The notes under the pieces are model-generated. The model searched no databases, had not been told where the DNA came from, and worked only from the letters and a program-made list of their open reading frames with translations. Positions 1-7,935 of a DNA stretch of 64,000 nucleotides are shown here, piece after piece. Numbering within the stretch: the first letter of the stretch is position 1; each line of letters opens with the position of its first letter. The stretch is from an uncultured Duncaniella sp. (GTDB taxonomy: Bacteria; Bacteroidota; Bacteroidia; Bacteroidales; Muribaculaceae). The stretch covers positions 558,001 to 622,000 of the forward strand of contig CAJTQR010000001.1 of the NCBI GenBank assembly GCA_910578515.1, given 5' to 3'. Position numbers and translations under genes: made by a program.

Positions 1-330
1 TCCATAGGCATTGCATCCGCAGTCATTAATTATTCTTACAATATCTCCCACCTTGACCTTCGGCTGAGGCTTCTCTGGCTCACAATACAGGCGTTTGAAC
101 TCGGCGAGGGTGAGAATAGTAACATTCTCTTTTCTCGCATTTTCTATCTTTTTCCACCAGGACCAATCAGTCTCTGATTCTATTTGAATGCCCCTTGCGT
201 TTTCAACGACACCGTCTGTACATGCTACAGTTTTCCACCCATTCTCATACAGGATGGCAAGCAGCTCGTGGGCTGCATCCTCTGTCGGGGTATGGACTAC
301 GGTGTTCTGGGGAATTTCTTTCAGTTTCAT
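1..330 (-). CDS. Hypothetical prophage protein, C-terminus off the window
   Basis: An open frame starts with ATG at 330 and stays open for 110 codons to the left edge, so the 3' end is missing. I do not recognise the family. The C-terminal visible part (KVKVGDIVRI) looks like the start of a small SH3/KOW-type beta barrel. It lies last in the visible leftward early operon and 66 nt downstream of the previous gene. No function can be assigned. Confidence 0.6.
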   Translation of the reverse strand, partial: MKLKEIPQNTVVHTPTEDAAHELLAILYENGWKTVACTDGVVENARGIQIESETDWSWWKKIENARKENVTILTLAEFKRLYCEPEKPQPKVKVGDIVRIINDCGCNAYG

Positions 331-395
331 TGTTCGTGTTTATTATTTTTTTGATGTATAGTCGGGGCAGGAATAACCGGTTCTATTCGGGCATA

Positions 396-593
396 TCATG
401 CTGCTCCATAAATTCTTTGGGGGTGACAGAACGGGCAATAATAGTAATCCGTAGGAACATACAAATTGCCATTATCGTCGCAATGGTCAAGGTCATATAA
501 CCTACCGTCAATGCAGCGAGCGTCAGGATAAGGTGCGCCGAAAAATGGAAATTCGGGGCATTGATTAGGGATGTCGATAATCGGGGTGGTCAT
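396..593 (-). CDS. Small Cys-containing prophage protein
   Basis: This frame encodes 65 aa. It has a CPFC motif near the C-terminus (YYYCPFCHPQ) and two more Cys upstream, which could form a small zinc site; that is inference. The start ATG overlaps the stop of the upstream 57-aa gene (ATGA at 590-593), a sign of translational coupling that supports both small genes. The family is unknown. Confidence 0.55.
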   Translation of the reverse strand: MTTPIIDIPNQCPEFPFFGAPYPDARCIDGRLYDLDHCDDNGNLYVPTDYYYCPFCHPQRIYGAA

Positions 594-763
594 AGTTTGT
601 CTATCTCCTTTTTGATTGCTTCAATTCTTTGGTCGTATTCTTTTACTCGTTGCTTGACAACATCATCTGGCAACATCGCTTTATATATGCCATGTCGCAT
701 TGATTCCAACTCTTGAAGTTCATTCATCAAGACTTGGATATGTTCTGCTAATCCTATTTCCAT
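590..763 (-). CDS. Small coiled-coil prophage protein (57 aa)
   Basis: ATG at 763 opens a 57-codon frame ending in TGA at 590-592, overlapping the next start by ATGA. The protein is rich in Glu, Lys and Leu, with heptad-like stretches (ELQELESM, IEAIKKEIDKL), so it is probably helical or coiled-coil. It sits 7 nt after the stop of the ASCH-like gene in a tightly packed operon. No family recognised. Confidence 0.55.
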   Translation of the reverse strand: MEIGLAEHIQVLMNELQELESMRHGIYKAMLPDDVVKQRVKEYDQRIEAIKKEIDKL

Positions 764-770
764 AATTCAA

Positions 771-1403
771 TCATTTTACAAGTTCAAAATCGTAGACGAA
801 CACATAGGGGTTGTTCTCCCAAACTCCTTTTCCGGAGATGCGGTCTATCAGGGCGGCGTAGGCTCCTTGTGGAAGTACATGCGGCTCTAACGGCATGTTT
901 GGCACATAGTAGGCATCCATGAAGTGTGTGCCCTCTGACCCAACTCTACCTTTTATCACGCCCTCTGCTATGCAGTCGGCATCGGAAATATCTTGCAACC
1001 GTTCAACACGCACATTAGTAATGCGGATGCGGTGGGGCATGAGGTCGGCACGGACGAACATCTTGTTATACACACCTACTTCGCTTGCAAATATTGGCAT
1101 ATCGTTTTCATCTGCCCCAATTATGGGAGCAGTGTCACCAAATCCTGCGCCAGCGTAGCATTGCGCCACGGCTACGACTTCGCCAACTTGGTATGGTAAA
1201 TTGGCGAGTCTTTCAACAAAATATAATTGCTCAATTGCTTCCCTCTCGCTTATAGCGTCAAGCGTTGCCTCAAAATATTTCAGTTGATACTCACTTGCCT
1301 TTTTAACAACCGATTGTGGAATTACCCTCCTCGTTTGTGTCTTTCTGCCGGATAGCACGGCCTCGGTTAGTCCGTAGTGGTCATTGAACATTATCTTTTT
1401 CAT
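771..1403 (-). CDS. ASCH-domain-like prophage protein
   Basis: The 210-aa protein begins MKKIMFN. Residues 5-25 carry GRKTQTRRV, typical of the ASCH-like proteins common in phages and thought to bind RNA or nucleotides. A later stretch (PHRIRITNVRVERLQDIS) also fits the ASCH beta barrel. An in-frame start nine codons upstream overlaps the YopX-like gene; I prefer the ATG at 1403, which gives a 5-nt gap. Substrate and role are unknown. It lies in the accessory end of the early operon. Confidence 0.6.
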   Translation of the reverse strand: MKKIMFNDHYGLTEAVLSGRKTQTRRVIPQSVVKKASEYQLKYFEATLDAISEREAIEQLYFVERLANLPYQVGEVVAVAQCYAGAGFGDTAPIIGADENDMPIFASEVGVYNKMFVRADLMPHRIRITNVRVERLQDISDADCIAEGVIKGRVGSEGTHFMDAYYVPNMPLEPHVLPQGAYAALIDRISGKGVWENNPYVFVYDFELVK

Positions 1404-1407
1404 CGTT

Positions 1408-1857
1408 CTAACTTTTTGATTGTTCGCCATTGAGTAATTCGGGGTTGTCGTGGATATTGCCGATTACCTCCCATTCTTCAGTACAGTAATTGTCCAATGG
1501 ATACCAACTACCTTCGCCGTTTACTCCATCCCAATGCTGAATACAGCCGAACTGCGGACCAAACCAATTGACGTGCATGGTTACGCCCTGTTCGTTATAT
1601 CGCTCAAGTATGTCGTCCTCATAAATCTCATCCCCGTTGCGGTCGAGCAGACCGGTGAACTGGCCGATGGTATCAGGATGAACAGCAGACACCTCATTTT
1701 TATAAAGGTAAATGGCAGTTTTGCCATCATCTTCAAACTCGTCAGATTCAGTCTGACTACCATGGTATATGATATATCCACCGCAAACCTGTAGCAGGTC
1801 TCCATACACCCACTCTCCACTATCAAGGCGTTTGCCTCTGAATTTTATCTGTCTCAT
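1408..1857 (-). CDS. YopX family protein
   Basis: The 149-aa protein begins MRQIKFRGKRL and contains the YopX signature order: KFRGK, EWVYGDL, then IGQFTGLLDRNGDEIYEDDI, and near the end EVIGNIHDNPEL. YopX proteins are frequent in phages of Firmicutes and Bacteroidota and have no settled function. The start at 1857 matches the family N-terminus; a longer start at 1887 would overlap the upstream stop and adds ten atypical residues. Confidence 0.85.
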   Translation of the reverse strand: MRQIKFRGKRLDSGEWVYGDLLQVCGGYIIYHGSQTESDEFEDDGKTAIYLYKNEVSAVHPDTIGQFTGLLDRNGDEIYEDDILERYNEQGVTMHVNWFGPQFGCIQHWDGVNGEGSWYPLDNYCTEEWEVIGNIHDNPELLNGEQSKS

Positions 1858-1883
1858 AACTTTTTGATTTTGTCTGTTAGTTT

Positions 1884-2228
1884 TCAAAGTATTAATCCGA
1901 TTTTATATTCCTTAATCTTTCCCAACAGAGCTTCAATGTCTTTTTGGACGTCCTGTATCTGATGGATGTAGGTTATCTCCTCGGAAGTGTAACCGCGACC
2001 TCCATATCCAGCGGTCATTTCAATTCCAGTGACGTTCTTTTTAATCGCATCGACTATGCTTTTTAAAGAATCTGCCATTTCTGTACTCACTTTGTTACGG
2101 GCAACTTTGAAGCCAGAGACAAAGCAATCGACATTTGTGTTGGATAGCTTCTTATTTGCATAGAGGGCCTCGTAGGCAAACTTTCTGATGTCCTTATCGT
2201 CAAGTTTCTTAAGTTCCTTTACTGTCAT
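1884..2228 (-). CDS. Hypothetical prophage protein (114 aa)
   Basis: The protein is lysine-rich and mostly helical, with Gly-rich GYGGRGY in the middle and a coiled C-terminus (QIQDVQKDIEALLGKIKEYK). The start overlaps the upstream stop by ATGA (2225-2228). I do not recognise it. The overlap and even spacing support it as a real member of the operon. Confidence 0.55.
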   Translation of the reverse strand: MTVKELKKLDDKDIRKFAYEALYANKKLSNTNVDCFVSGFKVARNKVSTEMADSLKSIVDAIKKNVTGIEMTAGYGGRGYTSEEITYIHQIQDVQKDIEALLGKIKEYKIGLIL

Positions 2229-2587
2229 AGTTTAAGATGTTTATTAGTGATGCACCATACAAGCAGCTCGAAGAGCGCGTAGATGAGTTCGGGGGCGGTT
2301 TTCGTTGGCCCGAAAGTCTTTGTGTAGCCGTAATGTTTATAGCAGACTGATGAAGAAAAATTCCCCATCTCTATGTTAAGCCGATAGAATATATCGCGCT
2401 CTTCGGAATACATCTCTTTCGGCAGGAGCGATAGAATGTCGGAGAGGGTGAAGATTGGCACTTCTGACTCCCATCTGTGATTGGCATCAATCGGCTCAAA
2501 AACTTTGGTCGATTCGCTTGCCAACTTCGGGTCAACGCCCAGCTCTATGAGACGTTGCGATTGTTCGGGGGTAAGATTGGTTTTCAT
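2225..2587 (-). CDS. Hypothetical Bacteroidales phage/ICE protein (120 aa)
   Basis: The N-terminus (LTPEQSQRLIELGVDPKLAS) and the block FTLSDILSLLPKE, ending ELIYALFELLVWCI, resemble a small protein seen often in Bacteroidales mobile elements. That recognition is from memory and no function is known to me. Start and stop both overlap neighbours by ATGA-type junctions (2225-2228 and 2584-2587). Confidence 0.6.
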   Translation of the reverse strand: MKTNLTPEQSQRLIELGVDPKLASESTKVFEPIDANHRWESEVPIFTLSDILSLLPKEMYSEERDIFYRLNIEMGNFSSSVCYKHYGYTKTFGPTKTAPELIYALFELLVWCITNKHLKL

Positions 2588-3018
2588 GATTCTTTTGCTT
2601 TGTTGTTTTCAATCAATTTAAGCGCAGCCTCGATTCCAGCTGAGAGAGCGGATTCGTAGGTATCAAAATACCTGACATCATCAGTTAGTCTCTCGCTGCT
2701 TTTGCGCAATTGGGTAATGTGACATACATACTGTGGTCTGTTTACACTCTCCAAATGCGGTAACACGTGGATATTATGAATTTCCCTCAGCCACTTCTGA
2801 GCCTGCGCCAACGTTGGTGCGGAGCAAAGTGGCGTTAAGAGGTAGTGGTCTGCGTTGCGTCCGTTGTTCCAGTCTTCGGGAATAAACGCCGACGTCGTAA
2901 TCCATACGAAACCATCCGAGGAGTTCTCTTTGCTATAGTAGTAACAGCAAGGGCGGTCGAACCCTGCTTGCTTCAATCTCAGAGAGAGGTCATACGAGCA
3001 AAAATCTTCGTTATTCAT
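2584..3018 (-). CDS. Hypothetical prophage protein (144 aa)
   Basis: An N-terminal block (SYDLSLRLKQAGFDRPCCYYY) is followed by PTLAQAQKWLREIHNIHV and a C-terminal helix (SALSAGIEAALKLIE). This layout is typical of small proteins near the previous family in Bacteroidales elements. No catalytic motif is visible. It lies 2 nt from the upstream gene's stop and overlaps the next start by 4 nt. Confidence 0.55.
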   Translation of the reverse strand: MNNEDFCSYDLSLRLKQAGFDRPCCYYYSKENSSDGFVWITTSAFIPEDWNNGRNADHYLLTPLCSAPTLAQAQKWLREIHNIHVLPHLESVNRPQYVCHITQLRKSSERLTDDVRYFDTYESALSAGIEAALKLIENNKAKES

Positions 3019-3020
3019 CG

Positions 3021-3578
3021 TCAGTCATCAATTAATACATACCCAAAGGGCACCACTCCGTTTACTATTGATTCCATATGTCTGCGGACTGCTGGGTGCA
3101 TACCATAACCGAATTTATCCTTTTCTTGTTGGGCTGCGGAGTCATCTTTCTCAATATGCTCTTTTGCTTTTTTCTGTAATGCCTCAAAGTTTTTGTAGGG
3201 TATGGTCTTCCCAAATCGCTCCTCATACTGAGGATAAAGCATATTCTCATAGTCCACAATTTTCAATCCGCAATCGCCTACGGACATGAACTGCTTTACC
3301 ATCTCCCATCCGATGAATCCTGCCTGAAAGCCAGTTATACCGCCTTGCTCGCCCCCGTTCATCACGTGTTGGGCTGCAAGCATGGCTGCGCATTGCGCAT
3401 AGACAGCAGTTCCATAGTCAAGCGGATAGTCGCTGATAAATTTGATAAATTCAGCAAGCTCATCTGTCGTGGTTACGCTCTTGGCGATTTCATACGCTTG
3501 CTTTTTGAACTCTTGTTCAGTTTTTGCTGTGATTTTTAGTCCTTTCATCGTCATGTTTTTAGGGTTATCAAATGTCAT
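3021..3578 (-). CDS. Hypothetical prophage protein (185 aa)
   Basis: The start ATG at 3578 overlaps the stop of the DnaC-like gene (ATGA, 3575-3578), which fixes the start. A hydrophobic, Ala/Gly-rich middle (about residues 55-90) could be a buried helical bundle rather than a membrane segment. The C-terminus is charged. No family recognised; its position directly after the helicase loader hints at a replication-linked or accessory role, which is inference. Confidence 0.5.
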   Translation of the reverse strand: MTFDNPKNMTMKGLKITAKTEQEFKKQAYEIAKSVTTTDELAEFIKFISDYPLDYGTAVYAQCAAMLAAQHVMNGGEQGGITGFQAGFIGWEMVKQFMSVGDCGLKIVDYENMLYPQYEERFGKTIPYKNFEALQKKAKEHIEKDDSAAQQEKDKFGYGMHPAVRRHMESIVNGVVPFGYVLIDD

Positions 3579-4309
3579 GTTGCCATTTGGGGGTTAATGT
3601 TGTCTTGTTTCTTTGGGGCAGGACGGTATGAGTCATTGTGAAATGGCACGATTTTCATCATCTCACGCATTCGGTCTACCACTCGCTCCCCATAATGGTC
3701 TCGTATCTGAAATAACTGCTTCTTTTCATTTTGCACGAGGTTCGTAGTTATGATGGTGAACTTTTGTCGGGCATAGCGCTCCTCCAGCAGGTCACGAATC
3801 GGGGTGAACACCATTCCATAATGGATGATTTCAGCCGGTTCTTCGCCTACCTCGTCAATGGCGAGCATATCCTCCCAGTAGAGTTTCTCGAATTCCTGGC
3901 GTCCATCCTTGTCAATGGCGAGCCACGCGATGTCCTTTGCCTTGACCGTCCGAATGCTTCTGCGCTCATTCGAGCAAGCCGAGTCGTAAAGCCAGTTTAT
4001 CAGGTTGCACATCGCAGCCATGAGTGTAGTCTTGCCATTGCCGTACAATCCCATCATCATGAATCCGACTTTGCCGTGAGGATTGCCGAGCCATTCCGCA
4101 GCCGCTTTGATGTGATTCTTGGTGTCCTCGTCGAGTCGCATCTCGTGGCGTCGCATCCTGACCTCTGCCACATATGCCGCATACAGCGCATTGGCGAGTT
4201 TCTCCTGTGGCAAATCTATGCTAAATCTCGTCGGTATAATCTTCCGAGCGCCGAGCTGCTGAATCAGCTCCCCGACGTTTTGCGTATCTATCTTGCGGTT
4301 TGGTATCAT
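3575..4309 (-). CDS. DnaC/IstB-like helicase loader ATPase
   Basis: The 244-aa AAA+ protein has a Walker A motif GLYGNGKT at residues 87-94, Walker B MLAIDEVGEEP near 148-157, a sensor-1 IITTN near 186-190 and a basic RMREMM stretch consistent with the arginine finger. These fit DnaC-type loaders, which deliver replicative helicase to the origin. It follows the initiator-like gene at 4221-5123 and overlaps it by 89 nt. No internal Met gives a better start without losing the N-terminal region. Confidence 0.8.
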   Translation of the reverse strand: MIPNRKIDTQNVGELIQQLGARKIIPTRFSIDLPQEKLANALYAAYVAEVRMRRHEMRLDEDTKNHIKAAAEWLGNPHGKVGFMMMGLYGNGKTTLMAAMCNLINWLYDSACSNERRSIRTVKAKDIAWLAIDKDGRQEFEKLYWEDMLAIDEVGEEPAEIIHYGMVFTPIRDLLEERYARQKFTIITTNLVQNEKKQLFQIRDHYGERVVDRMREMMKIVPFHNDSYRPAPKKQDNINPQMAT

Positions 4310-5123
4310 TGCTTTGGTTAATGGTTAGTGTTGTTGGAACTGTATCGTTATCATATGTTCCCTCGATGACCTTGGGAAAGTTTGTGGGTAGAATCAGCCA
4401 ATCGAAGGTCGCTTTCCATCCTCGTTTATTCTGCCCGTTCAGGAAATTGCTCCGGGCGGCTTTTCTCACCATCTGCGCCAGTGCGTCCTTGCCGTGTTCC
4501 CGGCATCGGGCTTGGAGGTGATTTCTCCGGGTCTTACCGAGGGATTGAATCCGGGGGATGATTGCTCCGTGCTTCGCCATCTCAGAATTGAAAAAATCGC
4601 AAAATTCCTTTTCTTTGATGACAATGGCTTCCGGGTTCGACTGCAAGTCGGACGAACCTCCTGAACGTAGTGAAGGAGGTATATCTTTCTTTACTTCTTC
4701 CTTTCTTTCTTTCTTATATTCTTTACTTGTGGTCGCTCGCTGGTCGTTGGTTGGTCGCTCGTTGGTCGCTCGTTGGTCGCATGGCAGGTCGTTTCGTTGG
4801 TCGGTAGCGTTGCTGTTGTCTTGGTAACGCTCGTAATTTGTGATAGTTATTATAGAGAAGTTGTTGGTCGTTTCGATGACTATTTCGTTGGTCGTTTTTA
4901 GGCGTGTCAGGCAAGTGCGAACCTCTCGTGGCGAGAGTGTCGTTTCTTCGGATAATTTTGCCCTGGAAGTTATCAATGAGCCACGAGGAATTGTCTTGCC
5001 CCGCCAATTCAGGGGCTTGTAGTTTGCCGATAAAAGCAGGTGTATGAAAAGCCGCACCATATTGGTGTCGTCGTACCATTCCCACTCCTTGAATCGGTAA
5101 AATAGCTTTAGCCATCCGTCCAT
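4221..5123 (-). CDS. Phage replication initiator (winged-helix, O/DnaD-like)
   Basis: The 300-aa protein has a winged-helix-like N-terminal half (about residues 15-100: RLFIHLLLSANY, LSPREVRTCLTRLK), a low-complexity charged hinge (about 105-150, DQRATNERPTNDQRAT) and a conserved-looking C-terminal half with FDWLILPTNFPKVIEGTY. This is the usual plan of lambda O-type and DnaD-type initiators. The hinge is encoded by GGTCG-rich direct repeats that resemble origin iterons. A DnaC-like loader follows, completing an initiator/loader pair. Confidence 0.7.
   Translation of the reverse strand: MDGWLKLFYRFKEWEWYDDTNMVRLFIHLLLSANYKPLNWRGKTIPRGSLITSRAKLSEETTLSPREVRTCLTRLKTTNEIVIETTNNFSIITITNYERYQDNSNATDQRNDLPCDQRATNERPTNDQRATTSKEYKKERKEEVKKDIPPSLRSGGSSDLQSNPEAIVIKEKEFCDFFNSEMAKHGAIIPRIQSLGKTRRNHLQARCREHGKDALAQMVRKAARSNFLNGQNKRGWKATFDWLILPTNFPKVIEGTYDNDTVPTTLTINQSNDTKPQDRYAKRRGADSAARRSEDYTDEI
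4684..4895. repeat. Intragenic GGTCG direct repeats beside an AT-rich purine tract (candidate phage origin)
   Basis: Between 4729 and 4805 the unit TTGGTCGCTCG and close variants recur at least five times. Further TTGGTCG copies lie near 4864 and 4889. Next to them (4684-4728) is a pyrimidine/purine-asymmetric AT-rich stretch built on CTTTCTTTCTTT. Iterons inside the initiator gene flanked by an AT-rich unwinding zone are the plan of the lambda origin. That this is an origin is inference. Confidence 0.5.
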
Positions 5124-5135
5124 TATCGTTCCTCC

Positions 5136-6290
5136 TTACTTCTTAAAATACTTGTTTGTTAACTGGCGATGTCCGCTGAACACTGCCCAAATTCCCGGTT
5201 TCGGCTCTTTCAGAGTCAGGTCGTCAACCCTGCCAAATCTACGGAAGTTGCCGCAAAGGTCAACTACCCAACTGGTCTTGCCCTCGCTCGGTCGTATCGC
5301 CCTGCCGCACATCTGATAGTAAAGTGCCAACGACATTGTCGGTCGTGCCAATACCACCGTGGCAAGTTCGGGAAAATCGAAGCCCGTTGTCAGCACTCCC
5401 ACGTTGGCGACTACATTCAACTCTCCGGCTTTGAAAGCCGTGAGGATGGCTTCGCGGTCATTTTTAGGTGTGTCTCCGCTTACCACCGCTGCTCCTGTTC
5501 CCAATGCGCTCACAAGGTAACGAGCTTCCTCCACGAATCGCGTAAACACAAGTATGCTCTTGCGCCCGGCTACCAACAAGCGTCGTACAATACCCTCCAA
5601 TGTATTGTTGAACTTAATTTCGCTGTAATGCTTCTTGACGCTCGCGTCCGTAAAGTCTGCACCTGTGCTGTTCAATACGAGTCGCTCTGTATCCACTACT
5701 TTAAGGTCGTAGTAATTCATCGGGGCGAGAAATCCTTGCTCCTGTAAGGTCTTGACCTGAACATGGTACAGCAGGTCATTGAAAATGCGTGGATTAGTAC
5801 GCGTCAAAAAGCGCAACATTGAGCCGTAAAAACGTGTTGAGTACAGTCTGTAAGGAGTTGCTGTCAGACCGAGAACTTTGCACTGAATGGTCTGTATGAA
5901 GTCTTTGTACATTCCTCCCTCCGCGTTGACGTTGTGGCACTCATCTATAATGACATATCTGAATCTGCGGAAATAGTCCTTGTAATTCTTCACGCTCCCG
6001 ATGGTGGCGAACGTAATCTTGCGAACCTCCCTGCGATTGAAGCTCGCCGAAAATATACCCGTGTCCCACACGCCGTAGGTCTGCAACTTGGCGTAATTTT
6101 GCTCCAATATCTCTTTGGATGGCTGAAAGACAAGTACCGGCGCGTCCAGACGATAGGCGATATTGGCTATCACCAAAGACTTGCCCGCGCCCGTTGGCAA
6201 TACTATCAGTCCGTTGCGCTTCAATCCGTTGTCAAAGAAACGTACAGCTGCATCCACAGCCTCTTTTTGGTATTCTCTGAGTTGGTACAT
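5136..6290 (-). CDS. DEAD/DEAH-box SF2 DNA helicase
   Basis: The 384-aa protein has Walker A LPTGAGKS at residues 31-38, a DECH box near 116-119, motif III LTATPYR, and a C-terminal RecA-like domain ending in motif VI (MCGRAIRPSEGK). There is no extra nuclease domain. Such stand-alone SF2 helicases are common in phage early regions, where they help replication or recombination. It lies between the SSB-like cluster and the replication initiator. Confidence 0.85.
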   Translation of the reverse strand: MYQLREYQKEAVDAAVRFFDNGLKRNGLIVLPTGAGKSLVIANIAYRLDAPVLVFQPSKEILEQNYAKLQTYGVWDTGIFSASFNRREVRKITFATIGSVKNYKDYFRRFRYVIIDECHNVNAEGGMYKDFIQTIQCKVLGLTATPYRLYSTRFYGSMLRFLTRTNPRIFNDLLYHVQVKTLQEQGFLAPMNYYDLKVVDTERLVLNSTGADFTDASVKKHYSEIKFNNTLEGIVRRLLVAGRKSILVFTRFVEEARYLVSALGTGAAVVSGDTPKNDREAILTAFKAGELNVVANVGVLTTGFDFPELATVVLARPTMSLALYYQMCGRAIRPSEGKTSWVVDLCGNFRRFGRVDDLTLKEPKPGIWAVFSGHRQLTNKYFKK

Positions 6291-6364
6291 GTTGTTGTGG
6301 AGTTGTTATTATTTTTCTGAAATTTGCTCAATTTTGCGATTTGAGACTTAGAGTGGTAATTCCA

Positions 6365-6613
6365 TTACTCCCCGCCTTCCATGTCTTCATGGCGCTTCAA
6401 ATCGCCTAATTGGGAGTCGTCGCTGCGGTAGGTCTTTATCGCCCTTGCCATGTCGCTTGGGATTTTTTTCTTCCTTTCGAGTTGCCCTATTAGCAACCCG
6501 GCGACGCGCACCATATTTGCCCTGCGTAAGCTCTTGCCGACCTCTAAGGTTGACCGTAGTGTCTCCAACATCCGTATGATGTCGCGCCGCTCTTGGTTGT
6601 TTATGAAATACAT
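6365..6613 (-). CDS. Hypothetical small prophage protein (82 aa)
   Basis: A basic helical protein (RRDIIRMLETLRSTLEVGKSLRR, then an acidic C-terminus ending EDMEGGE). Its ATG overlaps the TAA of the SSB-like gene (TAATG at 6611-6615), so the two are likely translationally coupled. Function unknown; coupling suggests it works with single-stranded DNA binding or recombination, which is inference. Confidence 0.5.
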   Translation of the reverse strand: MYFINNQERRDIIRMLETLRSTLEVGKSLRRANMVRVAGLLIGQLERKKKIPSDMARAIKTYRSDDSQLGDLKRHEDMEGGE

Positions 6614-6918
6614 TAGAATGGGAGGTCGTCTTGAGTCCGATTGTCGGGCATCGGGTTGACTGGAGCGGTATGACCGCCGTTTTGCTGCCCGTCGTTGTTG
6701 CGCTCGCTCGGTTTCAACTCTCCGATGTAGAGATTTTTGTCAGGATTGACTGTGTCTTTCTTGGCGTACGCCTTGATATAGTGCGTGTGTCCGTACTGAC
6801 CTACCTCCCTACGGCGGTTGATTACCACACTGAGGTATTTCTTGCCGTTCTTTGCCGTTGTGATAAGCTCCTTCGGAATATCCGACAGACATATACTTCC
6901 ATAAAAACTGTCTGACAT
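6613..6918 (-). CDS. Short SSB-like protein with canonical DDLPF tip
   Basis: The 101-aa protein has a beta-rich N-terminal part (ICLSDIPKELI, KYLSVVINRRREVGQYGHTHYIKAYAKK is too long to quote in full but fits OB-fold strands), a Gly/Asn/Pro-rich linker and the C-terminal tip DDLPF, the partner-docking motif of bacterial and phage SSB. It is shorter than host SSB. Placement next to YqaJ exonuclease and an SF2 helicase supports a role in phage DNA recombination. Confidence 0.65.
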   Translation of the reverse strand: MSDSFYGSICLSDIPKELITTAKNGKKYLSVVINRRREVGQYGHTHYIKAYAKKDTVNPDKNLYIGELKPSERNNDGQQNGGHTAPVNPMPDNRTQDDLPF

Positions 6919-6927
6919 TGTTTTAAT

Positions 6928-7887
6928 TTATTTTAGCAGGAATCTGCGTGAGCCGGGCATTGTCTCTTTATAACTTGCGTAGATGTCCGGGTTATCCTGC
7001 GCAAATCTGCTTTCGTTGAATTTCAGGCTGTCCTTTGCCGCTTTCCACGTTGCGAGTATCTGCGGCTTGTCGCGTCCGTCTGCCGGTGCCACGAGGGCTT
7101 CCGCGTCGCCCATCGCCATCTTGATTGCGGCTTCGAGTTCTTTCTTTCGGGTGTCAAGCGCAGATAGTTCCTCCTTGACCTCCTTAAGGATACGGCAGTT
7201 CTCCTGCAACTCTGTGTCCGCTTCGATTGCCTTGCCGACAACGTGCTTCGGGTTGCGTAGCAGAACATCGTCAACCGTCATCATCAATGGTTCTTGTTTG
7301 CCAAGGATGTTGTCAACCCAAAAGCGGCTTACTTCCTCGGTGATGTAGGCGAAGAATTCCGGGTCGAACTCGAAGTCGCGGTAGCCGAACTTTCTGCCCT
7401 GCATCAGCCATGCCAACGCGCCCTGTGGAAGCTCTGCCACACCTAATTGATATTGCAGCTGAGCGAACCAGTGCTGCGGAACGCTGTCTGCGTCCACATC
7501 CATCTGCGTGGTCTTGCATTCGAGTATGCCCTTGTTCTGCGTGTTCTTTGGCATTCCGGAAATCCAAAACGTGCGGTCAGGGCTGACCTGCATGTATGGG
7601 CGGTCGTTATTGCGGATAATCCAATCCCCTGCGCTTGCCTTGATAATGTCTTTGCCCGTTTCGTCGTGGTAGAACAGGCTCACTGCGTCCTCGAGGTAGT
7701 GTCCGGCGCGCATAGCGAAGTTCTGTTCTTTCGGGGCGTCGATGCCTACCTTGCGTCGCCACAACTGATAGGGAGTTTCAAACGGATTCAGCCCGAGGAT
7801 TGTTCCTACCTCGCTACTGCCGATGCCGCTCTCACGGATTTTCAGCCACTCCTCGCGGCTGCTCGGTCTAATAATTGTATTGCTCAT
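6928..7887 (-). CDS. YqaJ-family viral exonuclease
   Basis: The 319-aa protein carries the YqaJ/lambda-exonuclease-like core: GIGSSEVGTILG near residues 21-32, the SPD Asp near 104, ECK (Glu123, Lys125) and AQLQYQLGV soon after. Together these make the PD-(D/E)xK site. The C-terminal third is a coiled extension (ELSALDTRKKELEAAIK). It would resect linear DNA for strand annealing. The annealing partner is probably the 8788-9720 product, separated by one unknown gene. Confidence 0.88.
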   Translation of the reverse strand: MSNTIIRPSSREEWLKIRESGIGSSEVGTILGLNPFETPYQLWRRKVGIDAPKEQNFAMRAGHYLEDAVSLFYHDETGKDIIKASAGDWIIRNNDRPYMQVSPDRTFWISGMPKNTQNKGILECKTTQMDVDADSVPQHWFAQLQYQLGVAELPQGALAWLMQGRKFGYRDFEFDPEFFAYITEEVSRFWVDNILGKQEPLMMTVDDVLLRNPKHVVGKAIEADTELQENCRILKEVKEELSALDTRKKELEAAIKMAMGDAEALVAPADGRDKPQILATWKAAKDSLKFNESRFAQDNPDIYASYKETMPGSRRFLLK

Positions 7888-7935
7888 GTCTCTTTTGTTG
7901 TTGTGGAGCGAGGGGTGGTTAGCCCCTCCTCCGGG

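Noticed and set aside
3731..4321. 196-codon plus-strand open frame opposite the DnaC-like gene
   Set aside because: The minus-strand frame carries clear Walker motifs; the antisense frame has none and is a codon-bias shadow.
4729..4895. CRISPR-like reading of the GGTCG repeats
   Set aside because: Units are 7-11 nt, irregularly spaced and inside a coding hinge; no spacer pattern and no cas genes. No CRISPR array is seen elsewhere in the window.
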